DNA of 64,000 bases from Heliopora coerulea (GCA_030142905.1 JASJOG010000210.1:248001-312000); one strand, 5' to 3'. Counted from the first letter of the stretch, positions 45,528-56,520 are shown. Numbers and translations: made by a program. The notes: generated by a model not told the origin, from the sequence alone.

Positions 45528-45640
45528 AGATGTCCCCGGCAAACGGGATGAAGGCTCGGCAGATTAAAGACAAAAAGTGCATGGAAGTAAATACAAATTA
45601 TAAAGAATAAATCTATCACTCCATGCAAAGCTTCAAAGAA
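45528..45640 (+). repeat. Penelope-associated terminal repeat, copy 3
   Basis: GATGTCCCCGGCAAACGGGA, then TGAAGGCTCGGCAG, CATGGAAGTAAATAC and ACTCCATGCAAAGCTTCAAA. It ends about 345 bp before exon m. Confidence 0.65.
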
Positions 45641-45985
45641 CACAAGCTTAAAATGGATCTTAATGCTAATTTTCTGTGATACAAACTCGCTTGCAGGATA
45701 AGTGGCTTTTTGTCTAGATAATATTGGTCCGTAGCAATGTTTATATAAAAGAAAATATACACTGAATTTTTGCGTCCTTTTCTAAATCTGCCCTTAATTT
45801 TATAAAAGATATTGGGATGTTACGAGACTTCGAAAACCTAAAAAGCATTAGGTTCGGATCGTGCTTATGCTATAAATTTAAAGTCTCATAACATTCCACG
45901 ATGCAATAGTCACTGTTGTCATTCGTCAGTAGCGTGTACCCTTTCTGTCTGAACTAAGCGTACTTATTGTTTTGCCTCTTTCTAG

Positions 45986-46108
45986 TGACGTAGGTTTTGA
46001 ACCGTGGTTTTTCGGGTTTCTTTGTCGTGTGGATCGAAGAGCTAGTTTCAACCCATATGCACCGCCTCGACCATGTCCGAGAGGGACTTTTTACAACAGA
46101 ACTCGAGG
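45986..46108 (+). CDS. SORL1: SORL1-like exon m: 10CC module, cysteines 7-8
   Basis: Reads (C)DVGFEPWFFGFLCRVDR, then RASFNPYAPPRPCPRG and TFYNRTRG. CDxGF opens the vertebrate counterpart and SPPVPCP...RRTRG closes it. Acceptor CTTTCTAG, donor GTAAGC. The two final bases GG are completed by the next exon to give TRGYRKISGD, identical across the junction to human. Confidence 0.93.
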
Positions 46109-46907
46109 GTAAGCTTGTATATTGCTGTCCGTCGTGGTGATCCTTGCACACTATGTTAAACAGTTGATTGAGTTCGTTTTCATGTCAAGAATAATGAAGG
46201 TCAGCTTCAGCACAAGGATGGTATCTCTATAAAATGCCTACAGATAATGGTTTTGTGTCTCCGAGCATGATAATTATCGTAGAAAATACGACTAGAAATG
46301 CAGAGGTTGGGAATTTTCTCAAACTTTTTGACGGATCGTAGTGAAGGGTTTTGAAGAAAACTCACAATAATGTTGTTCATTTAAATAACTGGAGTCTTAC
46401 TGCTTGAACGGTGTTGCTGGTAGCGATACCACAGCAACGTGCAACCATAAAAGAAACATTAAGAACATAATTTGCTTTCGTTTTCGCATAGTTAGTAAAA
46501 TGCCTAACTCATCGTTGGGGGATTCGACATATTTGGATATCTGGGATATTTAGGCCCTCCTGAGAAAATTTGTAATATATCTTTTCGGGCAAAAATTTCC
46601 TATTCGTGGACTTTTTTACTATTAAAATTGGCTATTTTGGCCTCTGATCATGTGACAAAAATCGTGAAGTCTAGTGGCCGGAATTGAGGTGAATTCAGGG
46701 AGACGCTAAAACTGTTCAAAGAGATTTACATTAGGATTACGAGCCAAACTGGATAATCTGTTGGGGTTTTTTTTTTCACGGCGTTGTCTTTCGGATTCGA
46801 TTCAGAGTACACCATCGTATAATTCACAATGTCTTCTAACCCCTCCAGTGCAGATGACAGCCACAATCACTCGGATATAAACTTCATTCGTGGATAGGTG
46901 ATGGAAG

Positions 46908-47035
46908 TCGAAGACGATGCAAACATATCTTCCGCAGACCCTTGCATAAATGAAAAGGAATGGTTTATCAAGCCTTACCAAGACAAGCCAATGACCGATG
47001 TAGATTGGTCTGCGAAATATACTGAGCAAAGATGA
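46908..47035 (+). pseudogene. acidic peptide remnant, left arm of palindrome
   Basis: Reads MEVEDDANISSADPCINEKE, then WFIKPYQDKPMTDVDW. The mirror copy is at 48034-48170 on the minus strand. The family is not recognised. Confidence 0.5.
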
Positions 47036-48033
47036 CCCGAAGAACATAAATAAATAAACGCTACAATTTCTCGTAGAAGGACGCGATAAGGTTGAAAGTT
47101 CGTAAGTTTACTAACATGCGTAATTGTTTATTACTGTTTACCAGCTAGTGGAGTATTTTCAAAATTTTTATACTGTATATTGATTATTGGGTTTAAGTTG
47201 GTCTTTCGCTAACACGTGTAAGTATGGTGATTGCAGTACAGAACTAATGTCAGTGTTGCAGGGAGATCGATGCTAGTATTGAAGCAGTCAACAGCAATCA
47301 AGTTCTCCTCGAGGTCGAATCTGTACCAAGCTGCATCACATAAACAAACCAACTGTTGCCCCGTGTTTGTTGGTGTTAAAGATATAAAGCTGGTCATTTT
47401 AGTTTCGCTTATCTCTTTTACAACAAGATAATCTACTCAATATCCTGGCTGCATTCCAGGCCAGAAAATAAATTCATTTTCTCAATAATTAGCAGCTTAC
47501 CTACTTTCTGTATTACTCATTTCATACTTTCTTTTTGTCAATTTTACGGTATTTACATCCAGCTAGACGCAGTTAGCGCACTCCCAGACAACAACAACAA
47601 CAACAACAATAACAACAAAAAGCGGGATGCAAAAAATGACCAGGTTCATATTTTTAATACCAACCAACAGGGGATATCAGTTGGTTTGTTAACTTAACGC
47701 AGTTTGTTGGGACGTATTCGACCTCTAGGAGAATTTGATTTCGCTGTGAATTGCCTCAACAGAAGCACCGACCTCCATGCAACATTGACACTCAACATTA
47801 CGAAGCAGTTCCGCCCTGCAATTACCGCTCTTACCCCTATTAGCGAAAGACCGACTTAAAACCATGCATCTACAGTGAAAGAATTTTGAAAATACCCCAA
47901 CAGCCGATAAACAGTAATAAACAATTACACATGCTATTAAACTTACCAACTTACCAACTTTCCAACTTATTGCGTCCTTCCAAGCAAAATTGTAGCATCT
48001 GTAATTTATCTTCTTCAGGTCTTTGCTCATTTT

Positions 48034-48170
48034 CCTTCACATTTGCAATCTACATCGGCCACTGGCTTGTCTTGGTGCGGCTTGACAAACCATTCATCTT
48101 CATTTATAAAATCGTCTTTGGAAGACATGTTTGCGTCGTCTTCGACCTCAACACGTATCCACAAAGGAAA
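48034..48170 (-). pseudogene. acidic peptide remnant, right arm of palindrome
   Basis: Minus strand VEVEDDANMSSKDDFINEDE, then WFVKPHQDKPVADVDCKCEG. Changes between the arms are mostly conservative (I/V, K/D kept), suggesting the arms diverged from a once-coding sequence. Confidence 0.5.
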
Positions 48171-48790
48171 TTCATATCCGAGTGATTGTGGCTTTGATCG
48201 TCGTTGGAGGAACTGGAGGACGTTGTTAATTATACGACGGTGTACTCTCAACCAAATCTGAACGAGAATACCGTGACAAAAAACAAACAAACGACAGATT
48301 CTCCATTTTCCCTACTATTACTTATGTAAATGTCTTTGAGCAGTTTCAGCATCTCCCTAGATTCCACGATTTTTTGTCACGCGCTCAGAGGCCAAAATAG
48401 CCAACTTTAACAGTAAAAAAGTCCATGAAGATGAAATTTTCCATTGAGAAGATATAGTATAAATCTTCTCAAGAGGGTCTAAATATCCCAAATATGTTGA
48501 ATCCTCAACCACGACATAGACACTTTAACCCTGACTGGACTGGGCTATTTTTTCCATTAGGGAGGCAGGGAGGCAATCGTCCCTCTACCATTATTTCATT
48601 AGTATTGTGCCTATTTCAGTGAAATGAATATGTATTGCTCTACAAAACTGAGAATTACTTTGTTCCACATACTTGATGACGTCATTATTACGTTACTTAA
48701 ACATTCTGCTCGTATTTTTCTAAAAATTTACAGTGAAATAAACTATTCAGTATGAAAGAGTGATGAAAGGATTTATAATATGGAAAGTAC

Positions 48791-49211
48791 ACCTTTTGCT
48801 GTTCATTACCAGAAAATATGCTATCATTAATGCAACCTCGAAGTCATTAACGCAAAAATACTTTCATTTTATTCAATCGACATTCACTAGCGTAGATACG
48901 CCACCATTTGCATCAAAGGGCATTCTATAACACCAACAGACGACCATTAACACCATCCTACTATACAAGGGGTAGTAAAATTTCAATAGGGCAAGATCTT
49001 TCCCTTGTGTAATTGAAATTTTATTATCCCTGATATATAGTAGAATGTTTGTTAATTGTCGTCTGTTGGTGCTATGGAATACCGTTTGATGCAAATGGTT
49101 GCGTATATACGCTAGTGTATGTCGATTGAATAAAATGAATGTATTTTCACGTTAATGACTTCGAAATTGGCGTTAATGATAGTATATTTTCTGGTAATAA
49201 ACAGTGAAAGG
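48791..49211. mobile_element. foldback MITE, family F1, copy 2
   Basis: ACCTTTTGCTGTTCATTACC at the left and complement near 49195-49211. The interior matches 25553-26019 block for block (ACAGACGACCATTAACACC, AATTGAAATTTTA). Confidence 0.85.
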
Positions 49212-49214
49212 TGT

Positions 49215-50220
49215 AGTTTAATTTAGTTTTGTCTGTTTTGTTTGTGACGTCACAATCATTTCATATTGAGTTAAGAAGTTTTTAGTTTTAATTGATAAAT
49301 CTTTTTATTTTACACGTATATTTTAGAATCACACGCTTTTTGCTATTTGCATGTCTTTTTGATCGTCTTGATGTACATGTTGGTGCAAAAAACTCAAGTG
49401 TTGTGATGGCGTCAGGAATGCAGGATGATTACGTCATACTAAACGCTCAAACAAAAAAATGGCGGTTTTATGATCTAAAAAAACTTTTTGTAAGAGGATG
49501 TTTTCCTTTTGTAGTAGTATTCAATTAGAACAAGTATTTCGAAGATTTTGATCAAAAAGTTGCAATTATTTAACTTCTTTTAAAAGTAAAAAAGTGACCC
49601 TTAAACTTTAGGTCACCATGGCAACAGTTTTTTAGGTATGGTCCAGTCACCAATTTTGATGTCATTTGTCTCAATCCTGTAAGAAGATATCAAAAAACCA
49701 AGCGGGGAGGGCCCGATTCGACTCACCCCCAGCCCAGATTGGGCCAATGCACTTACCACTAAATTAACGTACTATTGCAAATTCTCTCTGTTTACTTGAT
49801 TGTTTCTTAACTGTTAAAATATGATGCTGCGAAAATTAGTGCGGACCAACTGATGATGTCGTGCGATGCGACGAAACGTTAAGATATAAATATATGTCAA
49901 ACAAAATATGTTTGTTACGAATCTTTTGCTGGGCATTCATTTTTATAATAAACTTGAGATTTCCGCCTGGTTCATTCATTACCGTAGTGAAAATGAACTT
50001 TTGAAATGTGCTTATTTTATATTGGAAAGATAGAATTACGCTAAAAGACTGCTTTTTAGGTCGTTTCTCAAATTTGAAAACAGTGATGTAAGTTTAAGTA
50101 TAAATTTCTATTTGGAAAATGTGAAAGATGACTCAATGCTTTAGTAAAATATTCTCAAGTTATTGGAAGTGTACGCATACAAAATATACCTCTATCTATG
50201 TTAACTAAAATGCTAAACCT
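49215..50220. other. intron sequence, nothing recognised
   Basis: No exon. A hammerhead-like string at 49853 was examined and rejected. The 49292-49528 open frame has no recognised family. Confidence 0.4.
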
Positions 50221-50224
50221 TAAC

Positions 50225-50500
50225 AAAAATCTCACATGCAATTTTGCATATGAAAATATTTCATATGTGAATTGTTTCAATTCCATAAGTGAAATGAAAA
50301 TTTCGTATGTGAAATTAATTTTCGTATGTGAATGCCCATTTCATATGTGAAATACATGTTTTGTACGCCAACATTTTACATGTCAAATTTTGAACAAGTT
50401 TGTTTCATATGTGAAAACCTTCCCATTTCATATGTGAAATGAAAATTTCATGTGTTGTAATGTTCCAGTTCCACATGATTTTTCACGTGTAAAATGACAT
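50225..50500 (+). repeat. CATATGTGAAA family, intact copy
   Basis: At least eight TTTCATATGTGAAA-like palindromic half-sites over 275 bp. The same order is found, inverted, at 54606-54905 and, split, at 10400-11885. Confidence 0.75.
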
Positions 50501-50524
50501 ATAAAGCTTTTATGAGGCAATCCC

Positions 50525-51135
50525 AGTCATTAGCGCGGAAAAAAGTGAAACCAAGCTGGCAGCCTATGGAGGACAATTTCATAAGTCATTGTGAGTCGCT
50601 CAAGTGTCTTGCACATCAATTCCGCTGTTTTGCGTGACTTTTTCCTTCTACGTTTGTTTATATCGGCTTCGAAGACGGTCACAAAGTTGAAAGGAGTGTT
50701 CAAAAGAAGTAGCAGTGGACTAATTTTGTACGACTGAGTATTTAAAAGATTGGGAAGTACCGTATTGCTTAACATGTGTGCTAAGTTATCTAAAGATGGT
50801 AACGTAAATGAAAATGGAATGCGTTTGTGGAACATTTTCCTATTTATATTTTCCGGGGCCGATTTGCGACTTATCACTTTCATCATTTATCTTCACGAAA
50901 AAGATTAGCTGTGACTCACTTTGTCCTTGTGGAAATATATTAAATTTTTATTCACTTCAGTCTTTTGAAATAGTCTTTTTGTGTTTATTTTTGACGAGAT
51001 ATCTCGCAAAAAAGTTAAAACGTTACGTGGGAGCCTGTGACTGATGTGTAAGGCCGCGAAAGCGGCTGAACTTGACGCACAAAGTTGCCCATCTTGGGCG
51101 GCCATTTTTGCTTCACATCTCGTGGCCTAGTTATT
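50525..51135. mobile_element. long-TIR MITE, family M1, copy 4
   Basis: AAGTGAAACCAAGCTGGCAG at the left and GGCGGCCATTTTTGCTTCAC at the right, with TATTTAAAAGATTGGG inside. More diverged than copies 2 and 3. Confidence 0.75.
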
Positions 51136-51463
51136 AGAGACTTGAATGCTCAGTGGAACAGAATTACTCTCCATCGGCAAACATTTGGGATTCACTTTTT
51201 TCTGGGCTAATGATTGGGAATTAGCGTTCCGGTTACCATAGATAGATTTTACTGGTTCGGATCCAAACGCGTAGGTGGTTCAGACTGCTGACTTACCTCC
51301 GAAGCTCCGACTCATCTTGGTTTCAGGCACGTTTATATGCAGCTATTGAATCCTTGTGTAACGTTATGTCCTTTCGTATGAGGAGGGAAGTTTCAAATAC
51401 AAAAGTGGATATAGGACTTCTTAAAAAGGTTTCAATTGTGTGTCTGTTGTATCAATGGTGTAG

Positions 51464-51546
51464 GTACAGGAAGATTTCTGGCGATGTGTGCGTTGGTGGA
51501 TCTGAAAGATGGTATATGCCACGTCAAGTATCCTGTCCATTCCAAC
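51464..51546 (+). CDS. SORL1: SORL1-like exon n: end of 10CC module
   Basis: Reads (G)YRKISGDVCVGGSERWYM, then PRQVSCPFQ, giving cysteines 9 and 10. Acceptor GGTGTAG, donor GTAAGT. It leaves one base of a Leu codon. With exons l and m this makes exactly ten cysteines, as the 10CC domain requires. Confidence 0.94.
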
Positions 51547-51729
51547 GTAAGTTGGTTGAGTAAAAACCTTTTAACCTAGTTGGATGTCATTGAGCCTAAA
51601 TCATCGAGACTACAGCCCGGTTCGAAATTATGTTCTTTTCATGGTTGTCTCTTGGGGTTTTTCAGGTTGCCCTAGGATTAATTTGGTTGCCCAAACCCGT
51701 TTGTTTATATATAATATATATACCTCGAA

Positions 51730-51850
51730 TTTTTAAGACCTAACCGGGACCTGTTGCAAAAATACAACTTTGGCCTTCCGGCTGGGAATCGAACCCGCAA
51801 CCCTGCGAATCTAGTGCGATGCTCTGCCATCTGAGCTACGGAGGTTGTTG
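51730..51850 (-). repeat. tRNA-derived SINE
   Basis: Minus strand CCGTAGCTCAGATGGCAGAG (A-box) and GGTTGCGGGTTCGATTCCCA (B-box), followed by a tail GCCGGAAGGCCAAAGTTGTA and TTTTTGCAACAGGTCCCGGT. The acceptor stem does not close cleanly. The tail recurs without the tRNA head at 57077-57125, so this is a dispersed SINE. Confidence 0.75.
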
Positions 51851-52015
51851 TTGAGAGCATAGCCACGAGTTCACTATTTATGAGGTGGGCACACCGATTA
51901 AGTGAAGAGTATATTCAGAAACATTTTGGCACCTTCCTTCGAACGCTTGTTATAAGTTGACAAATACTGATGAAGGAAATATCGAGTGCCCATGTTTATA
52001 TTTCCTTCATCAGTA

Positions 52016-52056
52016 TGTATATATGTATATATGTATATATATATATATATATATAT
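52016..52056. repeat. (TA)n microsatellite
   Basis: TA/TATG tract joined to the hairpin repeat at 52045. Confidence 0.9.
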
Positions 52057-52245
52057 GTAATATTTAAAAACCGAGCAGGAGTGCTTTATCGGGATTTAAA
52101 ACACGAGGCGATAGCCGAGTGTTTTAGACCCGATAAAGCACGTACTGCGAGGGTTTTAAATGTCTTATAAAATTCACCCCCTAATACGCTAATTCGCGAA
52201 GAAAGTTTGGAAATTTATTTTTCGTTAGCCGAAAAAATTGAACTT
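52045..52245 (+). repeat. TTTATCGGG hairpin family, copy 3
   Basis: GCTTTATCGGGATTTAAAAC, GAGTGTTTTAGACCCGATAA and AAGTTTGGAAATTTAT follow the order of 15501-15660. TA tracts lie on both sides. Confidence 0.78.
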
Positions 52246-52314
52246 CTTTATTACATATATAGATCGGACACGGTTGTAATTTTCTTTTGTCTTTTCCTCA
52301 TGAATTTTTAACGA

Positions 52315-52318
<4 letters not shown>

Positions 52319-52354
<36 letters not shown>
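52319..52354. repeat. (TA)n microsatellite
   Basis: Pure TA, 36 bp. Confidence 0.95.
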
Positions 52355-52357
<3 letters not shown>

Positions 52358-52709
52358 CTAAATGAGCAGGAAAACCTCGTGACGGATAAGTAATATGTTT
52401 ACTTCATAGCTATGTTAGCTTGCTGTGCACCATGGTCATTGTTTTGAATTATGCCGACATATTACGGGCTCAATAACATGAAACTGGCGTGAATCGTGAA
52501 CAAGAAAAACGTATTCATTGCGAATTGTTTGCTAAACGTTTGATTTTGCTTTCTTCATTGACTCAAAAAAAAGGAAAAAATGTCGATTATGTTAGCACAT
52601 AAAAACGGGTTGCCCCTTGGGCAACCATCCACCAACATTTGGTTGCTCAAAGAAAATTTTAAGTTGTCTTGGGCAACTGGAAAACCGCTAACTTCGAACC
52701 TTGTACATT

Positions 52710-54420
52710 TATTGTCTAGACTGCAGTTAGTACCCAGACCGAGGGCAAAGTGCTTTAGCAGGAATGACCCAGCAAAATATTAGTTAGGATTTTTGGAAAG
52801 ACCGGGTAGAAATTACTTTGGTCGAAATAACCTAGCGAAGGTCAGAAAGGCGTCAGAAAATTTGTTTACGTGCTGTTGTAGCCCGCTCTGGCAACGATTT
52901 TAAAAATTTTAGCCCGAGGGGGATACATTTAAATTTAGATAAGGCCATGTGACCATAATTCACCCACTGGTAGTTGGTGTATTCTCCAGCGAAACTCCAA
53001 CTGAATAACAACGGTTTTTGTTATATGGCCGAGTACTGGGTAAGCTGGATCGCCGAAAAAATGAAGCCCAATATTGGATTGATTTTTATTTCCCTCCACG
53101 GCAGTAATTTTGCGGTGATGAAAGTCGTAGTGCTCAACTTTTTAAATTTTACTCTTGATAACACTGGACAATTTTATTCGTCAAGGAGAGACGTGTCGGA
53201 CAGGAAATGGTTAATTTTGACAAGTTTCCTGCGGAATGTCCTTATTTTTCTGATTAGTACAATATAGTACATTTTTTACCTTCAAGAAATTGGTCAAACC
53301 ACAAAATTGTTGTTTAAAAGTAAATATAAAACGATTTTTGTAATAGCGCTTCTGAATCAGTCTCCAAAAAACTAACAGACATTTGGTATCCGTACAGTTG
53401 GATGAAAGTCATAGGTTTTTAGATAGGAGACTTTTGTCATCTAGTACAAAATTTTTTTCCCTTCAATTCCTACACATGCTAGATAGTTTTAGAAGCTATT
53501 TTATGCTTGAGCATGAAAAAATGTTTGAGTAATACACCCTGTTTATCATATTCGTTTCCTTCCTTCAAATGATCGTTTTACTTAAACAATTATATGAAAA
53601 TTTTAGGGGTGGTGATAATCTTCATGTAGTTTCTCAGATCTTCAAGCTTTTTAAGTCTTCACGATGTTACCATAGCAACGTGGCGATAGCTTCTAATGTG
53701 CCTACAGTAGGCATAAGGACTCCTGTAACTCCTAGTTAAAGCTGGTGACCTATATTTTTTGTTTCATATAAATATTCAACTGAACATTCTTCAACTGTTC
53801 TGAAATTTTCATAAAATGTGTCTTGTAAATTCTTGTTTACATTTTGAAAGTCAAAATTTTGTTCAAAGATTTCGACGTTGCAGGTACTCCTTAACATTGA
53901 AAAACCCAAAAATTTCTGTATTTAACCGTTTACTGGACGGGTTTCAGGAGATCTCCCCTAGACGAGTAAAATTGTCTGGCGTTAGAGTAAAATTAGTAAG
54001 TTGCCAAATGGCAACAGTGCCTGTTGAAGAGTTAAAACGTAAGGTAAGAATTTATCGATTATTTACTAAGGAAACGTTGGGAAAAACGCTATGACAATGT
54101 ACTGTGTGCACTTGAGGCCCCGTTCACTCTAATGCGTTTTCGTAGGATTGTTCTTGAACTAAGACATGAGGCGGATTTAGTCATATTGTTGAGGAACCTG
54201 TGATACAGAGACTGAGTTTGTCCGATGGGGAGTGTAAATGTGTATTGTAGACGGGCTGTGAAATATATGCTTTAAAAGGATAAATACAGTCGAATCGATT
54301 GCTCCCTTAATAAATTTTGAACTAGAGCAGTATTCACAAAAGTTCTGCGAAAGGCACCCATTGAAAGCTTAACATTAATTATCTTACCGTTCAGCCTTAA
54401 ACCTTACAATGTAAAAGTCA
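52710..54420. other. intron sequence with minor repeat fragments
   Basis: A partial GACxxTTTTACTCGTC fragment lies at 53163-53215 and another at 53935-53990. No exon or full element was recognised. Confidence 0.4.
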
Positions 54421-54424
54421 TGGT

Positions 54425-54530
54425 CATTGACTGTTTCCCGGCGGAATGAATCTTCTGTTATTTTACTCTGGGTAACTCCAGACGATTTTACTTGTCACAG
54501 GGAGGGTCATGGAAGGGAAAAGGTTAATAT
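54425..54530. repeat. GCTAACGCCAGACG family, single unit
   Basis: TTATTTTACTCTGGGTAACT, CCAGACGATTTTACTTGTCA and GGGAGGGTCATGG, a diverged unit. Confidence 0.65.
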
Positions 54531-54605
54531 GGTGGAAAAACTGCACTGACTCGTATATATGAGTGATTTCACAACCATATCGTTGATCAATGCTGCTTAG
54601 AGCCA

Positions 54606-54905
54606 AAACCTCACGAAACTCATACACGTGAAAAAACATGAAATTGCTACGTTTTCACGTATGAATTTTTCATTTCACATATGAAAAAGGAGCATTTTCT
54701 CATGTGAAATACCCAAACCATATGTTAAATGAACTGGTTCAAAATTTCATGGGTGAAATCTTAGTATACGCAACGTGTATTGCACATATGAAGTGGAAGA
54801 TTCACATATGAAAATTAATTTCACCTACGAAATTTTTATTTCACATATGGAATTGAAACAATTCACATGTGAAAGATTGTTTTCATACGTTAAATTGCAT
54901 GTGAA
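54606..54905 (-). repeat. CATATGTGAAA family, inverted copy
   Basis: TTTCACATATGAAAAAGG, ATTTCACATATGGAATTG and CAATTCACATGTGAAAG, the reverse complement of 50225-50500 in order. It ends about 100 bp before exon o. Confidence 0.75.
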
Positions 54906-55003
54906 AGTTTTGAAAGGGTAATTCCTTCTCGTGATAGATTATATGATGGTGAGTTGAATCAACGACTCCTAGAAAATATTTCTTATTCTTTATGTTGCTG
55001 TAG

Positions 55004-55195
55004 TTGACAAGGCTTTCCTTTTGTACGCCGAACGAGACAAGATTAATTATTTTGACCTGACGAATAACAATCATTCAATCGTTATCGAAGGATTGTCTGG
55101 AGCTGTTGCGGTTGCATATGATATGAAAGACAACTATGTTTATTGGGCTGACATGATCGATCATCAGATCAGAAGACGAACGTTAAACGAAAGTG
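55004..55195 (+). CDS. SORL1: SORL1-like exon o: YWTD propeller, first blade
   Basis: Reads (L)DKAFLLYAERDKINYFD, then LSGAVAVAYDMKDNYVYWAD and ends RTLNES. It corresponds to human EFILYAVRKSIYRYD...AAVALDFDYEHNCLYWSD. VYWADM is the first YWTD-type motif. Acceptor TGCTGTAG, donor GTAAGT. Confidence 0.95.
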
Positions 55196-55314
55196 GTAAG
55201 TGTGAGTGTACCCTCAGCACTAACCTTTTAAATACTGCGGAATGTTTTTAAAGGAAACCTTTGTGGAGAAAACAAATTGCTTTCAAAATGTTATAAATTA
55301 GAACTAAATATTGG

Positions 55315-55760
55315 TGGCTGTCCCAGTGTTGCTGCCACTCTCAATGTTGCTGCCACTTCTAATGATACTGCCACTCTCAATGTTGTCGCTACTCTCAGTG
55401 TTGCAGTCACTCTTAATTTTACTGCCACTCTAAATGTTGTCGCTACTCTCAGTGTTGCAGTCACTCTTAATTTTACTGCCACTCTAAATGTTGCTTCCAC
55501 TTTCAGTGTTACTCCCACTCTCAGTGTTGCTGCCACACTCGGTGTTGCTGCCAGTCTGAATGTAGCTGCCGTTCTCAGTGTTACTGCCACTCTCAGTGTT
55601 GCTACTATCTCAATCTCACTGCCACTCTGAATGTTGCTGCCACTGTCAGTGCTGCTGCCATTCTCGGTGTTGCTGCTACTGTCAATGTTGCTGCCACCTA
55701 CAGTGTTGCTGCCACGCTGAATGTTTTTGCCTCTTTTAATGTCAGTGCTACTCTTAGTCT
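55315..55760 (+). repeat. 18-bp minisatellite
   Basis: About 24 units of GTTGCTGCCACTCTCAGT and variants. It reads open on both strands (TLSVAA / VAATLR types), but it lies between two donor/acceptor pairs and is intronic. Confidence 0.92.
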
Positions 55761-56046
55761 GCCACAGCGACTGAAGTGAATATTTAATTGGAACTGCCCC
55801 GCCACTTCCATTGCAGCTACCATGGCCCGTTGTCTCTGCCAATACCAATGTCGATGCTGTTGCATCTCCTTATATCACTACCATTATCACAGCCACTGTC
55901 GCTACCCATACCACTGCTACTGTCACTGTGATTACTAGCGTCTTCTCTGATACAGTATTGCGATATCTGCACTGCCCTGTTTAAGAGACTTCGTCACTAA
56001 AATGCACAACTTCTTTATTGGCTTTCAATGTTTTTTCGTCCGAAAG

Positions 56047-56239
56047 GTGAGGTCGAAGTTATCGCTGGTATCCGTCAGGTAGAAGGTATGGACTACGACT
56101 GGACAACAGGAAACCTGTATTGGGTTGACTCTACGGAGCAGGTCATTGAAGTCTGCAGAAAAGATGGCCTGTATCGCAAGACCATTCATCGTGAACAACT
56201 CGACAAACCTCGAGCACTAGCACTGGATCCACCAAACGG
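56047..56239 (+). CDS. SORL1: SORL1-like exon p: YWTD propeller, second blade
   Basis: Reads (G)EVEVIAGIRQVEGMDYDW, then TTGNLYWVDSTEQVIEVCRK and LDKPRALALDPPNG. LYWVDS is the blade motif, and DKPRALAL matches vertebrate DRPRALVL. Acceptor CGAAAG, donor GTAATT. It leaves two bases of Gly. Confidence 0.96.
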
Positions 56240-56463
56240 GTAATTGAATTAATGAATAGATGAAGAGAGTGTCGGCAGGATTTTCTCAAAGTGGGGAGGA
56301 CAACAGGGGGTATCAAACTTAATTGCCTTAACGACTGACGAACTCGGTGATACACGTGGTAGTACGAAACGTTGAAATGGCTCAGAATAACTGTGCATGT
56401 GCACTTCAGAAGAACGTCCATTGGCCGGTATGCAGTTTAGCGGACCCTGACAAACTGCTGACC

Positions 56464-56520
56464 TTTACGGGTTAGGGTTAGGGTTCCGGTTGGCTCAAGG
56501 TTAGCTGTAGGGTTAGGTTA
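56464..56520. repeat. interstitial telomere-like repeat (GGGTTA)n
   Basis: GGGTTAGGGTTAGGGTTCCG then decayed units. Confidence 0.75.

Larger units (their letters stand above)
46510..48530. mobile_element. 2-kb palindromic foldback element
   Basis: Left and right arms match in inverted order over most of their length: ATATTTGG...GATATTTAGGCCCTC against its complement near 48490, TTGGCTATTTTGGCCTCTGA against 48395-48412, a coding-like block at 46910-47035 against 48035-48165, and AATTGTTTATTACTGTTTA at 47120 against 47910. The centre (about 47440-47690) is unpaired and has an (AAC)n run. Confidence 0.8.
51613..52705. mobile_element. composite element with GGTTGCCC arms
   Basis: GTTCGAAATTATG...CAGGTTGCCC...TGGTTGCCCAAACCCGTTT at the left and its loose complement at 52600-52705. 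Inside lie a tRNA-derived SINE, TA tracts and a hairpin unit. Bounds are approximate. Confidence 0.5.

Noticed and set aside
49292..49528. 78-residue open frame
   Set aside because: No recognised family, no splice sites that keep the receptor frame, and no similarity to SORL1.
49853..49890. Hammerhead-like CTGATGATGTCG...CGACGAAACG
   Set aside because: An extra base precedes helix II, helix III has no loop, and the flanks do not pair as helix I. No Penelope coding sequence was seen adjacent.
51774..51845. Possible tRNA gene on the minus strand
   Set aside because: A-box and B-box are good, but the acceptor stem has several mismatches and the 3' tail recurs elsewhere, so it is a SINE head.
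55277..55848. Open frames on both strands with TLSVAA-type repeats
   Set aside because: They come from the 18-bp minisatellite inside an intron bounded by good splice sites.
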